From the NCBI RefSeq assembly GCF_003074135.1, contig NZ_PPDK01000001.1, positions 2,666,001 through 2,730,000 on the forward strand: 64,000 nucleotides of DNA. Direction: 5' to 3'. Each line of letters begins with the position of its first letter. The first letter of the stretch is position 1. The position numbers were made by a program, and so were the translations under genes. The notes under the pieces are model-generated. The model saw only the letters and a list, made by a program, of their open reading frames with translations. It was not told where the DNA came from and did no database searches. The DNA comes from Euzebya tangerina (GTDB lineage Bacteria > Actinomycetota > Nitriliruptoria > Euzebyales > Euzebyaceae). Positions 1 through 10,132 of the stretch are shown in pieces.

Positions 1-563
1 ATCTGGCCGTGGGGGTGGGAGAGGGTGACGCCGATCTCCTCGCCGCGGTTCTCGAACGGGAACACGTGCTCGACGGTCTCTATCTGACTGAGGTCTGCGG
101 TGCGGTCGGCCCAGGCGTCGATGACCAGTCGCGCGCTGGCCGGGGACAGTTCGCCGAAGGAGGTGTCGTGGTCGTCGGTGAAGCACACCACCTCGCAGCG
201 GCCGTTGCCGGGCAGCACGGCGTAGGGACCGTCTGGTGCGGTCTCCGCCGCCTCGGCCCCCTCCACGAATGACGGGAAGCGGTTCTCGAACACGACCACG
301 TCGTACGGCTCCGGGATCTCGGTGGGCGACCCGGGCGCGCTGGCGCACAGCGGGCAACTGGCTCGCGACGGCTTGAACGTCCGCGACTGGCGATGGGCGG
401 TGATGGCCACCCAGTCGCCGGTGCTGATGTCCAGACGACGTTCGATGCTGCTGGCCACGTCAGGGAGATCTCGCTCGTCCACGGCGGTCCGGGTCTGGGA
501 CTCGTCACGGTCGAAGTAGAACAACTCCCTGCCATCGGCCATGACGGCTTGGGTGCGCTTCAT
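1..563 (-). CDS. galT: galactose-1-phosphate uridylyltransferase, partial (5' part)
   Basis: GalT moves UMP between UDP-glucose and galactose-1-phosphate in the Leloir pathway, in the cytoplasm. 187 residues are visible and the gene runs off the left edge. The zinc-site motif CPLC lies near residue 82 and the last visible residues (183-187) are HPHGQ, the catalytic HxHxQ motif with the nucleophilic histidine. The FENR and VFVFENR-like blocks typical of the family are present just before it. ATG at 563 follows the stop of the ABC ATPase gene by 22 bases, so galT is the last visible gene of the sugar-uptake operon. This suggests the imported sugar contains or yields galactose (inference). The C-terminal half is outside the window. 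Confidence 0.93.
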   Translation of the reverse strand, partial: MKRTQAVMADGRELFYFDRDESQTRTAVDERDLPDVASSIERRLDISTGDWVAITAHRQSRTFKPSRASCPLCASAPGSPTEIPEPYDVVVFENRFPSFVEGAEAAETAPDGPYAVLPGNGRCEVVCFTDDHDTSFGELSPASARLVIDAWADRTADLSQIETVEHVFPFENRGEEIGVTLSHPHGQ

Positions 564-585
564 GGATGTTGTGGTGTTGGAGGGG

Positions 586-1743
<1,158 letters not shown>

Positions 1744-1747
1744 GGGT

Positions 1748-2239
1748 TTACTCGCCCTCCAGTGGACGTAGGAACGGAATGACGTAGGGGTAGGTCATGA
1801 GGAAGCCACGCTTGGCGCGCGACGCGGCGGAGAGGGCAAGGCTCACCCACGCGATGGTCAGGACCGCGACGGCCAGACCGAAGACGGGGAAGAGCATGAG
1901 CAGAAACGGTGTGGTCCCGGCCAACGACAGGCCGGCGAAGATGACGAGGTAGGCCACGCTCATCGTGGCTGCCGCAGCCGCTGCCCGCTTGCGGTGCCTG
2001 GTCGTCACACCGTCGGTCCCGAAGAGTCGGCCGAGCAGCATGGGCCCGAGCGGGATCGTCAGCGCAATCGGGACCAGCAGCGCTCGGCCGGTGATGGCCA
2101 GGACCACCAGCAGGGGGACGAAGCCCAGCAGGTGCTGGACGACATGTCCCCAGGTACCAACGTCGGCGATGCGGCGGCCGTACTGGTCGCCGACCGTGAT
2201 GTTCGCCTGGCGCGTGCGCTTGGTCGAGTCAGGTGTCAT
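1748..2239 (-). CDS. small membrane protein, DUF4870-like
   Basis: 163 residues with three to four hydrophobic segments (about 30-50, 52-70, 90-110 and 115-140). It ends with a basic stretch and a YPYVIPFLRP tail that resembles the end of DUF4870/Tic20-like proteins. That family assignment comes from general pattern only. The start ATG at 2239 overlaps the stop of the FG-GAP lipoprotein gene in the sequence ATGA, which indicates translational coupling. A longer in-frame reading upstream is possible but would run antisense-like, basic sequence inside the previous gene. Its placement between a surface lipoprotein and the transport ATPase suggests a membrane role in the same system. The function is unknown. 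Confidence 0.75.
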   Translation of the reverse strand: MTPDSTKRTRQANITVGDQYGRRIADVGTWGHVVQHLLGFVPLLVVLAITGRALLVPIALTIPLGPMLLGRLFGTDGVTTRHRKRAAAAAATMSVAYLVIFAGLSLAGTTPFLLMLFPVFGLAVAVLTIAWVSLALSAASRAKRGFLMTYPYVIPFLRPLEGE

Positions 2240-3891
2240 GTGCGGGTCACCGTCACCAGGTGATCGACCGGAACGTCCTCGACCTCCGACACGGCGCCGT
2301 CCGGCCAGCGGACCTCGATCTCGACGGGTTGGCTGGAATCGCCCAGCCCAACGTGCACGGTGGTCGACGGACCCGAGAGGTAGCCACGCGATGACTCCAC
2401 GGTTCGGGTGAACGCACCGCCTTCGCCGTGGACGGTGATGGTTGCGCCCAGGGCGGTGGTGTTGCGGCTGTCCACCCACTCCAGATCGATCAGCAGGCCG
2501 GCCCCCTGGCAGATCTGGTTCTCGTAGATCCGGGATGGCTCGAGGAGGTTGTTGACGACGATGTCGAGGTCGCCGTCACGATCGAGGTCGGCCATGACCA
2601 GGCCCCGCCCCTGTGCTGGGTCGTCCAGTGACCACTCGGGCGCCGGCACGAACCCGCCGCCGTGACTGCGGAAGGCCTGATTCCGTTCGACGAGAGCGGC
2701 GCCGTCCCGATCGCCGAACAGCGCGTCGGACACCATGCCGTTCACGACGTAGAGGTCCTGGAGACCGTCGTTGTCGAGGTCGCCGAACACCCCTGACCAG
2801 GACCACCCGGTCGCATGGATGCCCACGTCCCGAGCCACCTCATCGAACCCGTCTTCCCCCGCCATCTGCAGGACGTTGACCGGGTGTTGGATGTCGTCCG
2901 GCAGCGGCATGGCGGCCATCTCCTCGACGATCGGTGCGTACGCCTCACGGGTTGCCGGAGCGTCGTCCATGGGATGCATGTCGGTGCTGAACACCTCGAG
3001 GTCGCCGTCGTTGTCGACGTCGGCCGTGTCGAGGCTCATGGTGGAGTAGGACGTCTCGGAGAAGGGCTGTTCCAACCTGTAGTCGCCGTCCTCCGTGGCG
3101 ACGTACAGCTCATCAGGTGTGGCGAGGTCGTTGCCGACCAGGATGTCGGTCAGCCCGTCGCCGTTGATGTCGGCGGTGTGGACCGCCAGCGCCTGCGCCA
3201 GATTCGTCAACGGTGCAGCCGTGAATTCCTCGCCGCCACGCTCATGGCGGACGGCCCCCACCGCAGAGCCGAGCAGTTGCTGATGGCGCTGATTGAAGGT
3301 GAGTTCTGCGTTGTAGGAGCCGGTGACCAGATCGAGGTCCCCATCTCCACCCAGGTCGGCCCAGGCCATGCTGTAGGTTGCCGCCGCGACGCCGGGCAGC
3401 TCTTCGCGGGAGAAGGCGTCGGCCTCGAGTGACACGGTCGCCGTCTGGTTGCGGAAGAACACAGGGCGACCCAGACCCGTGGTCAGGACGATGTCGTTGT
3501 CACCGTCACCATCGACATCGAGGATGGCCGGCTGTCGCGTCCGGGCGTCGAGCAGCGGGATGCTGGTGAACTCCAGGTCACCCCTGTTGTGCTGGATGGT
3601 GGTGTGACCGGAGAGGTTGGCCAGGACGATGTCATCACGGCCATCTCCGTCCAGGTCGCCCACGGCCACGCCGGCGCCGGTCCCGTCGAAGGTCCCGGTC
3701 GAGTCGCCGGTGCCACGGGTGACGTGGTCGAGATCCGCGGCCACGAACTCACCCGAGCAGTCTGACTGCGCCAGTGAGTTCGTGGCCACCTGGGCGGCCA
3801 CCCGCGTTGCACCCGCATGCGCCGAGCCACAGGCACTGGCGACCACCATGAGGGCAAGGAGGGAGATCAGCTGCAAGCCGGTCATCTTCAT
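2236..3891 (-). CDS. exported lipoprotein with FG-GAP/VCBS repeats and C-terminal UnbV (ASPIC) domain
   Basis: 551 residues. The N-terminus is a lipoprotein signal with the lipobox VASAC near residue 20, so it should sit on the outer face of the membrane. At least seven calcium-binding-type repeats follow, such as GDLDGDGRDDIV, DVDGDGDNDIV and ADINGDGLTDILV, expected to form a beta-propeller. The last 90 residues match the UnbV/ASPIC pattern, with a GLGD element and a WPDG element. Family members (CRTAC1-like) are surface or secreted proteins of unclear role. It lies in the sugar ABC operon, 100 bases after the solute-binding gene, and overlaps the next gene by four bases. Glycan or surface binding that feeds the transporter is a reasonable guess, not shown. 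Confidence 0.9.
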   Translation of the reverse strand: MKMTGLQLISLLALMVVASACGSAHAGATRVAAQVATNSLAQSDCSGEFVAADLDHVTRGTGDSTGTFDGTGAGVAVGDLDGDGRDDIVLANLSGHTTIQHNRGDLEFTSIPLLDARTRQPAILDVDGDGDNDIVLTTGLGRPVFFRNQTATVSLEADAFSREELPGVAAATYSMAWADLGGDGDLDLVTGSYNAELTFNQRHQQLLGSAVGAVRHERGGEEFTAAPLTNLAQALAVHTADINGDGLTDILVGNDLATPDELYVATEDGDYRLEQPFSETSYSTMSLDTADVDNDGDLEVFSTDMHPMDDAPATREAYAPIVEEMAAMPLPDDIQHPVNVLQMAGEDGFDEVARDVGIHATGWSWSGVFGDLDNDGLQDLYVVNGMVSDALFGDRDGAALVERNQAFRSHGGGFVPAPEWSLDDPAQGRGLVMADLDRDGDLDIVVNNLLEPSRIYENQICQGAGLLIDLEWVDSRNTTALGATITVHGEGGAFTRTVESSRGYLSGPSTTVHVGLGDSSQPVEIEVRWPDGAVSEVEDVPVDHLVTVTRT

Positions 3892-3990
3892 CGCTCCTTC
3901 CTGGTGTCATCAGTGGCCCTGGTGTGATGGCTGGTGTGGCTCGGCGACTGCTGGGTTGCGCGTCGGGGTGGACGTCGTCTGCCGCGACGG

Positions 3991-5421
3991 TCAGCTGCCG
4001 AGGATGCTGTTCACCTGGTCGGCGACGCCGCCCAGACCGTCGGCAGCGCTGACCTCGCCACGCAGGATCTGCTGCATGACCGGGCCGACGATGTCCTCGA
4101 TCTGCGACGCAGAATCGGTGATCGGGAACAGGAACGTGGTGTCGTTCTCCACATAGGAGGTGAACGCGCTGACGTCGACGCCGTTGCTCTCATGAGCGTT
4201 CTGGGCGATCTCGGCCGAGGACGGGATGGCCGGGAAGACGACGGCGGCTTCACCGATCACGTCCTGGCAGGCCGTCGAGGCCAGATACTCGACCCACTGC
4301 CACGCCGCCTCGGGATCCTCGGCGGACTGGGTGATGGAGTCGGCCAGACCGTTGAACATCGAACGACTCTCACCGGTCGGTCCCTCGGGCAGGGGAGCGA
4401 ACTCGACGGGCACCTCGGTCTCATCGCCCGTCAGGGTGTTGATCATCCAGGAGCCGTTGGTCATCGTCGCGGCAGTGCCGTTCTGGAACAGGGTGGTACC
4501 GCCCAGGGACTCGACGTCCTCGATCGGCGTGATGAAGCCGGCCTCGATGTTGTCTGCGAACCACTGGATGGTCGCGTGCAACTCGGGGGAGTCGAAATTG
4601 GCCTGGTCACCGAACGGGTTCTCGTTCAGGGCCTGGTAGCCGTTGGAGACGGCGAAGCCGGAGAAGGTGGTCTGACCGAAGGCACCGAACGGACCCTCGA
4701 TGCCGAAGCCGTACTGGGTGACGTTCGACGGGTCGAAGTCGGGCGAGGTGCCGGTGTTGCCGTTGCCGTCGACGGACAGTTGGGCGATGAACTCTCCGAA
4801 CGAGCCGCCGTCGTCGGGGTTCCAATCCAGGTTGGCGGCGTCCTCAGTCGACAGGCCAGCCTCCTCGAGAGCGTCCGTGTTCAGCACCAGCGCGACGGTG
4901 TCGAAGTCCTTCGGAAGGCCGAAGCGGTCTCCCTCGGGGACGACCCACAGCTCGGCAAGACCCGCGAAGTACTGCTCGGTGTCGACGTCGGAGCCGTCGA
5001 TGAAGTCGTTCAGCGGCAGGAGCACGCCCGACTCGACCTGCTCGGGATAGCGGGCCAGGTGATTGGTGAAGACATCGGGAGCGGTGTCGGAGGCGAACGA
5101 CGTGGTCAGGTTGGTCCAGTAGTCACCCCAGCCGAACTGGGAGATCTCGATGTTGATGCCGGTCTCGTCGGTGAAGGCCGTGGCGCACTCCTCGTAGAAG
5201 GGCTGCTGGTTGGCGTCCCAGAGCCAGTACTCGATCGTGGCTCCGTCTCCGGCCGGAGCGTCGCCGCCGTCGTCTTCGGCGTCGTCCCCGCTGTCCGCCG
5301 CCGCGGTGTCCTCGCCGTCTGCCTCGTCTGCGTCATCGCCCGTTCTGCTGTTGCAGGCGGTCGCGAGCATCGCCAGCACGGCCAACACGGCCAGCAGGCG
5401 AAGGTACTTCATGCGATTCAT
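3991..5421 (-). CDS. sugar ABC transporter substrate-binding lipoprotein (family 1)
   Basis: 476 residues. A lipoprotein signal with lipobox LATAC near residue 23 is followed by an acidic Asp/Glu/Ala linker (about 24-60). The remainder is a family 1 extracellular solute-binding protein, with blocks such as EYWLWD near 65 and FNGLADSI near 350. It should capture sugar outside the membrane and deliver it to the two permeases encoded upstream in the same operon. An AAAGGA sequence lies nine bases before ATG 5421. A second in-frame ATG is three codons later. The exact sugar cannot be read from the sequence. A nearby galT hints at a galactoside, but this is inference. Confidence 0.93.
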   Translation of the reverse strand: MNRMKYLRLLAVLAVLAMLATACNSRTGDDADEADGEDTAAADSGDDAEDDGGDAPAGDGATIEYWLWDANQQPFYEECATAFTDETGINIEISQFGWGDYWTNLTTSFASDTAPDVFTNHLARYPEQVESGVLLPLNDFIDGSDVDTEQYFAGLAELWVVPEGDRFGLPKDFDTVALVLNTDALEEAGLSTEDAANLDWNPDDGGSFGEFIAQLSVDGNGNTGTSPDFDPSNVTQYGFGIEGPFGAFGQTTFSGFAVSNGYQALNENPFGDQANFDSPELHATIQWFADNIEAGFITPIEDVESLGGTTLFQNGTAATMTNGSWMINTLTGDETEVPVEFAPLPEGPTGESRSMFNGLADSITQSAEDPEAAWQWVEYLASTACQDVIGEAAVVFPAIPSSAEIAQNAHESNGVDVSAFTSYVENDTTFLFPITDSASQIEDIVGPVMQQILRGEVSAADGLGGVADQVNSILGS

Positions 5422-5537
5422 CTGGATCGTTCCTTTGTCGGGGTCGGCCCCAGGTGAGGGGACGGTCTATCGGGTCTTGCGGTGCATGTGTGGTGTGGTC
5501 TGCCGTCACGACCGCGACGGCCGGCTGACTGCCGGGA

Positions 5538-6479
5538 TCACTTGATGCCGGAGAACTGGATGGAGTCCACCAACCGACGAGCGGTGAAGGCGAACAGGAT
5601 GAGGACGGGCAGGGCGGCCAGCAGGGTCGCGGCCATCAGCGCGGACCAGTCGGGAGAGGTCCCCGGCTGTTGCGTGGTGAAGACCCCGAGCGCCACGGTG
5701 AGGGGCTGGACCTCGGGATCACCGGCGACCACCAGGGGCCACAGGTACTCGTTCCACGACTGCACGTAGGTGAGGACGGCGAGCGTCGTGATCTGCGGCG
5801 CGGCCATCGGCAGGATGATCTCGAAGAACGTCCGGCCATGACCGGCACCGTCGAGCAGCGCGGCCTCCTCGATCGAGCGATTGATCCCGAGGAAGAACTG
5901 ACGGAGGAAGAACACCGCAAACGGTGTCATCAGCAGGAACGGCGCCATCACACCCGGCAGCGTGTTGAGCAGGTTCAGGTCGCGGATCAGAATGACGTTG
6001 GGGATCAGGACGAAGATCGGTGGGACCATCAACCCCGCCAGGTAGAGGTTGAACAGCTTGTCCCGACCCGTGAACTTCAGCCGTGCGAACGCGTAGGCGG
6101 CCATGGCGCTGAAGGCAACCTGGAAGAAGGTGACGCAGGTCGCGATGATGATCGAGTTGCGCAGGGCGCGACCGAAGTCGAACGACCCGGTGCCACGGAA
6201 CTCCGCGGCTTCCTCGGCGGACAGCAACCCCAGGACGCGCTGGAAGTTGATCAGCGACGCATCGGGTGGCAGGAAGCTCCCGTCGCCGGACAGCAGCACA
6301 CCGTTGTTGGACAGGCCCGTCCGCAGGGCCCAGTAGAACGGGAAGATGCTGATCACGATGATGAAGATCAGGAACGTCCAGGCGGCCACTCGGCCGACTC
6401 GGGCAGCTGGCGCCGGGGAGTCGTCACCGGCCGCGCCCTCCAACTTGCCAGCCGCCTTCGGCGTGGTGTCGGTGCTCAT
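5538..6479 (-). CDS. sugar ABC transporter permease (MalG type)
   Basis: 313 residues with six predicted membrane spans. The family EAA loop appears near residue 205 as EEAALLDGAGHGRTFFEIILP, shown here across its key residues E-A-A---G---------I-LP, and it contacts the ATPase. The N-terminus is a cytoplasmic, Ala/Pro-rich tail of about 30 residues. The ATG at 6479 overlaps the stop of the MalF-type gene in ATGA, so the two permeases are translationally coupled. The C-terminus ends SIQFSGIK, typical of CUT1 inner-membrane subunits. The gene for the binding protein follows after 116 bases, a gap long enough for a processing or hairpin site, though none was identified. Confidence 0.95.
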   Translation of the reverse strand: MSTDTTPKAAGKLEGAAGDDSPAPAARVGRVAAWTFLIFIIVISIFPFYWALRTGLSNNGVLLSGDGSFLPPDASLINFQRVLGLLSAEEAAEFRGTGSFDFGRALRNSIIIATCVTFFQVAFSAMAAYAFARLKFTGRDKLFNLYLAGLMVPPIFVLIPNVILIRDLNLLNTLPGVMAPFLLMTPFAVFFLRQFFLGINRSIEEAALLDGAGHGRTFFEIILPMAAPQITTLAVLTYVQSWNEYLWPLVVAGDPEVQPLTVALGVFTTQQPGTSPDWSALMAATLLAALPVLILFAFTARRLVDSIQFSGIK

Positions 6480-7456
6480 GCGAGGTCACTCTCCCCTGCG
6501 CGCAGCAGGCGCATCTGGATCACGGTCACGACCAGCAGCAGGATCACCAGCACCACCGAGATGGCGGCGGCGTATCCCATGTCGTTGAAGTTGAAGGCGT
6601 TCTGGAAGATGTAGAGGTAGATGACCCGCGACGCGTTGGCCGGGCCACCGGGTTGACCGCTCAGGCCACCGGTCGCGACCTGGACCGTGTCGAAGACCTG
6701 GAAGGACCCGACGATGGTGAGGACCAGCACGAGGGCCAGCACCGGTCGGAGCAGCGGGATCGTGATGCTGCGGAACATCTGGGCTTCCGTCGACCCGTCC
6801 AGGGCGCCGGCCTCGTACAAGCCCTTCGGGATCGTCTGGAGACCGGCGAAGATGAGCAGTGCGGTGTAGCCCATGTGTCGCCAGGTGTTGATCCCGGCGA
6901 TCGTCGGGATGACGTTGGTGGTGTCGGTGAAGAAGTTCACCGGGCCGATGCCGAAGAAGCCGAGGAAGTCGTTGACGACCCCGAGGTTCCCGTCGAGCAT
7001 CCACAGCCACAGCAGGGCGACGATGACGTTGGGCATCAGGTAGGGGAGGAGCATGACGCCGCGGACGAAGATGGAGTTCGTCAGCCGGTCCATCATCACC
7101 GCGATCGTGACCGACAGGATGGTCTGGCTCACGATGTTGAGGAACACGTACCAGGCGGTGACCCGCATCGAGTTCCAGAACTGCGGGTCGTCGTTCAACA
7201 GCCGCTCGAAGTTGTCCAGGCCGATGAAGGAGCCCGAGTTCGCGATCAGGTTCCAGTCCGTGAACGCGATGTAGAGCCCACGCAGCCCGGGGATCAGGAA
7301 GAACGTCAGGAACCCGATCAGGCTGGGAAGCAGGAACCAGAACGCCACCCGCCACCCGGCATCGCCCTGCGTCGCCCTGAACAGGCTCTGCTTGGGTTTC
7401 TGGGGATTGGCCGCGATGGCGGCCTCCTCGCTGGCGGGTGGGGCAGTGCTACTCAT
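6476..7456 (-). CDS. sugar ABC transporter permease (MalF type)
   Basis: 326 residues with six membrane spans. It has the MalF-like ALDGSTEAQMFRSITIPLL loop near residue 205, the EAA-equivalent ATPase contact. I chose ATG 7456 (MSSTAPPAS) because it overlaps the end of the LacI-type regulator gene by eight bases and begins a normal cytoplasmic tail. A much longer open frame upstream is read from inside the regulator gene and is not convincing. Coupling to both neighbours shows that the regulator and transporter genes are expressed as one unit. It should form the membrane channel with the MalG-type subunit. Confidence 0.93.
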   Translation of the reverse strand: MSSTAPPASEEAAIAANPQKPKQSLFRATQGDAGWRVAFWFLLPSLIGFLTFFLIPGLRGLYIAFTDWNLIANSGSFIGLDNFERLLNDDPQFWNSMRVTAWYVFLNIVSQTILSVTIAVMMDRLTNSIFVRGVMLLPYLMPNVIVALLWLWMLDGNLGVVNDFLGFFGIGPVNFFTDTTNVIPTIAGINTWRHMGYTALLIFAGLQTIPKGLYEAGALDGSTEAQMFRSITIPLLRPVLALVLVLTIVGSFQVFDTVQVATGGLSGQPGGPANASRVIYLYIFQNAFNFNDMGYAAAISVVLVILLLVVTVIQMRLLRAGESDLA

Positions 7457-8543
7457 GGGTGGCCTCCACGTCTGGCTCCTGGCGGGTCTCGTCATGGCTG
7501 GCGGTTGGGACGCTGTGGGCTCGGCGAGACGACTCGCGGACGATGAGGTCACAGCCGAGGACCGGAACCGTGGCGCTTGGTGGCTCCTCGGCGCCGCTCC
7601 CGGCCCGCCGCTCGATGAGTTCGAGAAGCCGAGCCACGGCGGTCTGACCCAGGCGCTCCCGGTCGATTCGCACCGTGCTGAGCATGGGGCTGACCAGGCT
7701 TGCCATGCGGATGTCATCGAACCCGACGATCGCCAGGTCGTCGGGGACCACCAGACCCGCGGCCTGGGCGGCCCGCATCGCGCCGATGGCCATGAGGTCG
7801 TTGTAGGCGAAGACGCCGGTCGGCCGTGGCGGACTGGATAGCAGTGCCGCCATGCCGGCCGCGCCGCCGTCCACGGTCGCTTCCTCGTAGACGATGCGGG
7901 TGCGGTCGCCCAGGCCGGCCAACCGCATCTCTTCGGCGTAGCCCCGGTCGCGGCCGCGGCTGCGCTCAGGCGACTGGACGTTGGAGATCATCGCGATGGC
8001 GCGATGTCCCTCCTCGAGGAGGTGGCGCACGGCCGCTCGAGCCCCACCCTCGAGGTCGTTGCGGATGGACGTGAGATTCTCCGCGGGGCCGTCCTGATCG
8101 TCGATCAGCACCATCGGCAAGCCCTCTCTGGCATGCTGCAGGACGTCACGCCGCTGTCCGTCAGCCGCGAACATGATCGTCCCGTCCACGCCTCGGGCCC
8201 GGAACGAGGCCAGGATCTGGCTCTCGGTCTCAGCTGCCTTCTGCGTCGACGCCAGGATCAGCGTGTGCCCGGACTTGCTGGCGGTCTGTTGCACGCTCTG
8301 CGCGAGGGCGGGGAAGAAGGGATCTGTCAAGTCGGTGACGATCAGACCGATCGTGTTGCTCCGGTTCGCTCGCAGGCCCCGGGCCAGCATGTTGGTCTGG
8401 TAGTTCATCCTCTCGACGGTCTCGAGCACCCGCTTGCGGGTTGCGTCCGACAGGCCCGGTTCGCCGTTGACGGCGCGGGACACGGTGCGCGCAGAGACGC
8501 CGACAGCTGCCGCCACGTCATGCAGCGTGGTGTTCCGTGGCAT
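7449..8543 (-). CDS. LacI-family transcriptional regulator
   Basis: 364 residues. An N-terminal LacI helix-turn-helix (TLHDVAAAVGVSARTVSRAV, about residues 5-24) is followed by the hinge helix and a periplasmic-binding-protein-like sugar sensor domain. The start at 8543 (MPRNTTLHD) is preceded by GAAGGAG with good spacing. An upstream in-frame ATG at 8570 is less likely. It is the first gene of the sugar-uptake operon, so it should repress its own transcription together with the transporter genes. Two abutting perfect palindromes 48 bases upstream, just after the -10 region, are the likely operators. The inducing sugar is unknown. Confidence 0.94.
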   Translation of the reverse strand: MPRNTTLHDVAAAVGVSARTVSRAVNGEPGLSDATRKRVLETVERMNYQTNMLARGLRANRSNTIGLIVTDLTDPFFPALAQSVQQTASKSGHTLILASTQKAAETESQILASFRARGVDGTIMFAADGQRRDVLQHAREGLPMVLIDDQDGPAENLTSIRNDLEGGARAAVRHLLEEGHRAIAMISNVQSPERSRGRDRGYAEEMRLAGLGDRTRIVYEEATVDGGAAGMAALLSSPPRPTGVFAYNDLMAIGAMRAAQAAGLVVPDDLAIVGFDDIRMASLVSPMLSTVRIDRERLGQTAVARLLELIERRAGSGAEEPPSATVPVLGCDLIVRESSRRAHSVPTASHDETRQEPDVEATHE

Positions 8544-8590
8544 CTGGCGGCTCCTTCGCGTCTCGATCACCGGAGAGGCGGTTCTGTTAC

Positions 8591-8614
8591 GTCAACGTTG
8601 ACGTCAACGTTGAC
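8591..8614. promoter_or_regulatory. tandem LacI-type operator, two abutting palindromes
   Basis: The 12-base perfect palindrome GTCAACGTTGAC occurs twice in a row, at 8591-8602 and 8603-8614. The central CG step and AACGTT core are typical of LacI/GalR-family operators. The pair sits directly downstream of the putative -10 element of the operon headed by the lacI-type gene, the usual position for repression. Twelve-base spacing places the two sites close to one helical turn apart, so two dimers could bind side by side. Confidence 0.8.
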
Positions 8615-8618
8615 GTTG

Positions 8619-8648
8619 GTTGTAGACCGTTCAGCCTCGGCGTGTCAA
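8619..8648 (-). promoter_or_regulatory. sigma70-type promoter of the sugar-uptake operon
   Basis: On the minus strand a perfect TTGACA -35 box (8648-8643) is followed after 18 bases by TACAAC (8624-8619), four of six matches to TATAAT. The operator palindromes begin five bases further on. The start of transcription would fall inside the first palindrome. Confidence 0.65.
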
Positions 8649-8682
8649 GGCTTAATCAAGAATTCCCTGGGTTCCGGACGGC

Positions 8683-10089
8683 CTACCGCAACGCCATCTT
8701 CCCTGGGTTCAGGATGCCGTCGGGGTCCAGTGCGTCCTTGATGCGCTGCTGGATCTGAATCGATGCGCCGCCGACCTCGCGCTCGAGCCAGGAGTCCTTC
8801 AGAACCCCGACGCCATGCTCACCGGTGATGGTGCCGCCCAGATCGAGTGCCGCGTCCAGGATGTCGTCGAAGGCGGCCATCGCCCGTCCCTTCTCGTCGG
8901 CATCGTTCGCGCTCCAGCACAAGGTCGGGTGCATGTTGCCGTCGCCGGCGTGGCCGTAGCTGTAGATGTCGACGCCTCGCCGCCGGGCGACGGCCTCCGT
9001 GCGACTGATGAGCTCCGGCACCCGCGAACGGGTGACTCCCACGTCCTCCAGCAGTGCCACCCCGCGCTGCTCGATCGCCGGCAGGGCCATGCGTCGCGCC
9101 TGGAGCAGTGCCTCACCTTCGTCGGGCTCGTCCGTTCGGGCGACGTAACTTGCCCCGTGGGTCTCGCACGCCTTCTCGATCGCGGCGATGTGGTCGGCCC
9201 GGGCCGGGAAGTCCAGGTCGGTCTGGATCAGCAGCAGCGCCGCCGCATCGGTGTCGAGGTCCATGCGTTGCCAGGCCTCCACCGCTCCGATGGTGGCCTT
9301 GTCCATGATCTCGAGCAGGGAGGGAACGGCTCCCTGGCAGACTGCTCCAACCGCCCGTCCGGCGTCCGCGATGTCGTCGAAGAACGCGACGAGGGTCGAC
9401 GCGGCCGGTGGTCTGGGGCAGATCCGGAGGGTGGCCTGCGTCACGACGCCGAGCGTCCCTTCGCTGCCGACGAGCAGGGAGGTGAGGTCGTAGCCCGCGA
9501 CGCTCTTGATGGTCCGGGCGCCGGTGGAGATGAGGGTCCCGTCCGCCATCACGACCTCGAGGCTCGCGACCCAGTCACGGGTGACGCCGTACTTCACGCA
9601 GCACAGACCTCCGGCGTTGGTGGCGATGTTGCCGCCGATGGAGCAGAAGGCCATCGAGGCCGGGTCCGGCGGATACCAGAAGCCGTCCTCGGCCAGTTGG
9701 TGCTTGAGCGCCAGGTTCATGATCCCCGGCTCCACCACGCACAGGCGGTCGACCGGGTCGAGGTCGACCACCGACCGCATGTGCTCCAGCGACAGGATCA
9801 GGCCACCGTCGATGGCGTTCGCGCCGCCGTGCAGTCCGGCTCCGGCACCACGGGGCACCACCGGCACCGACCGTCGGGACGCGGTCCGCATCACGGTCTG
9901 GACCTCGCTGGTCGACCGGGCACGGATCACCGCGGCTGGCGTTCCGGCTGGAAGGTCTGGCGCTCGATCCATCCGATAGGACTCGAGGATGTCGGGGTCG
10001 GTCAGGACACGACCGCGCGGCAGGACCGCGGTCAGGTCATCGACGGCTGCCGCGGAGCCAGCGGGCACGGGGGGCGACACTCGGGTCAT
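8683..10089 (-). CDS. glcD: FAD-linked oxidase, GlcD/D-lactate dehydrogenase type
   Basis: 468 residues. The N-terminal FAD-binding PCMH domain has PRGAGAGLHGGA near residue 80 and NAGGLCCVKYG near 150. The C-terminal FAD-oxidase domain has the conserved YGHAGDGNMHP near 365 and GEHGVGVLK near 415. The family oxidises 2-hydroxy acids such as glycolate or D-lactate and passes electrons to a quinone, cytochrome or partner subunit. No GlcE or GlcF partner is visible nearby. ATG 10089 is supported by a TACGCT box six bases upstream. A longer upstream frame runs antisense to the FNT gene and is rejected. The exact substrate is not resolved. Confidence 0.88.
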   Translation of the reverse strand: MTRVSPPVPAGSAAAVDDLTAVLPRGRVLTDPDILESYRMDRAPDLPAGTPAAVIRARSTSEVQTVMRTASRRSVPVVPRGAGAGLHGGANAIDGGLILSLEHMRSVVDLDPVDRLCVVEPGIMNLALKHQLAEDGFWYPPDPASMAFCSIGGNIATNAGGLCCVKYGVTRDWVASLEVVMADGTLISTGARTIKSVAGYDLTSLLVGSEGTLGVVTQATLRICPRPPAASTLVAFFDDIADAGRAVGAVCQGAVPSLLEIMDKATIGAVEAWQRMDLDTDAAALLLIQTDLDFPARADHIAAIEKACETHGASYVARTDEPDEGEALLQARRMALPAIEQRGVALLEDVGVTRSRVPELISRTEAVARRRGVDIYSYGHAGDGNMHPTLCWSANDADEKGRAMAAFDDILDAALDLGGTITGEHGVGVLKDSWLEREVGGASIQIQQRIKDALDPDGILNPGKMALR

Positions 10090-10095
10090 GGGTGC

Positions 10096-10101
10096 AGCGT
10101 A
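10096..10101 (-). promoter_or_regulatory. -10 box (TACGCT) of leaderless type for the FAD oxidase gene
   Basis: TACGCT lies six bases before ATG 10089 on the minus strand. This position matches the TANNNT boxes seen before many starts in this window and decides the start codon. Confidence 0.5.
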
Positions 10102-10132
10102 GAAGGGAACTGCGTGGGGTATGTCGTGGAGC

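Noticed and set aside
3934-5457. Long open frame antisense to the solute-binding lipoprotein gene
   Set aside because: High GC content leaves long frames open on the antisense strand. The minus-strand frame has a lipobox, family motifs and proper codon use.
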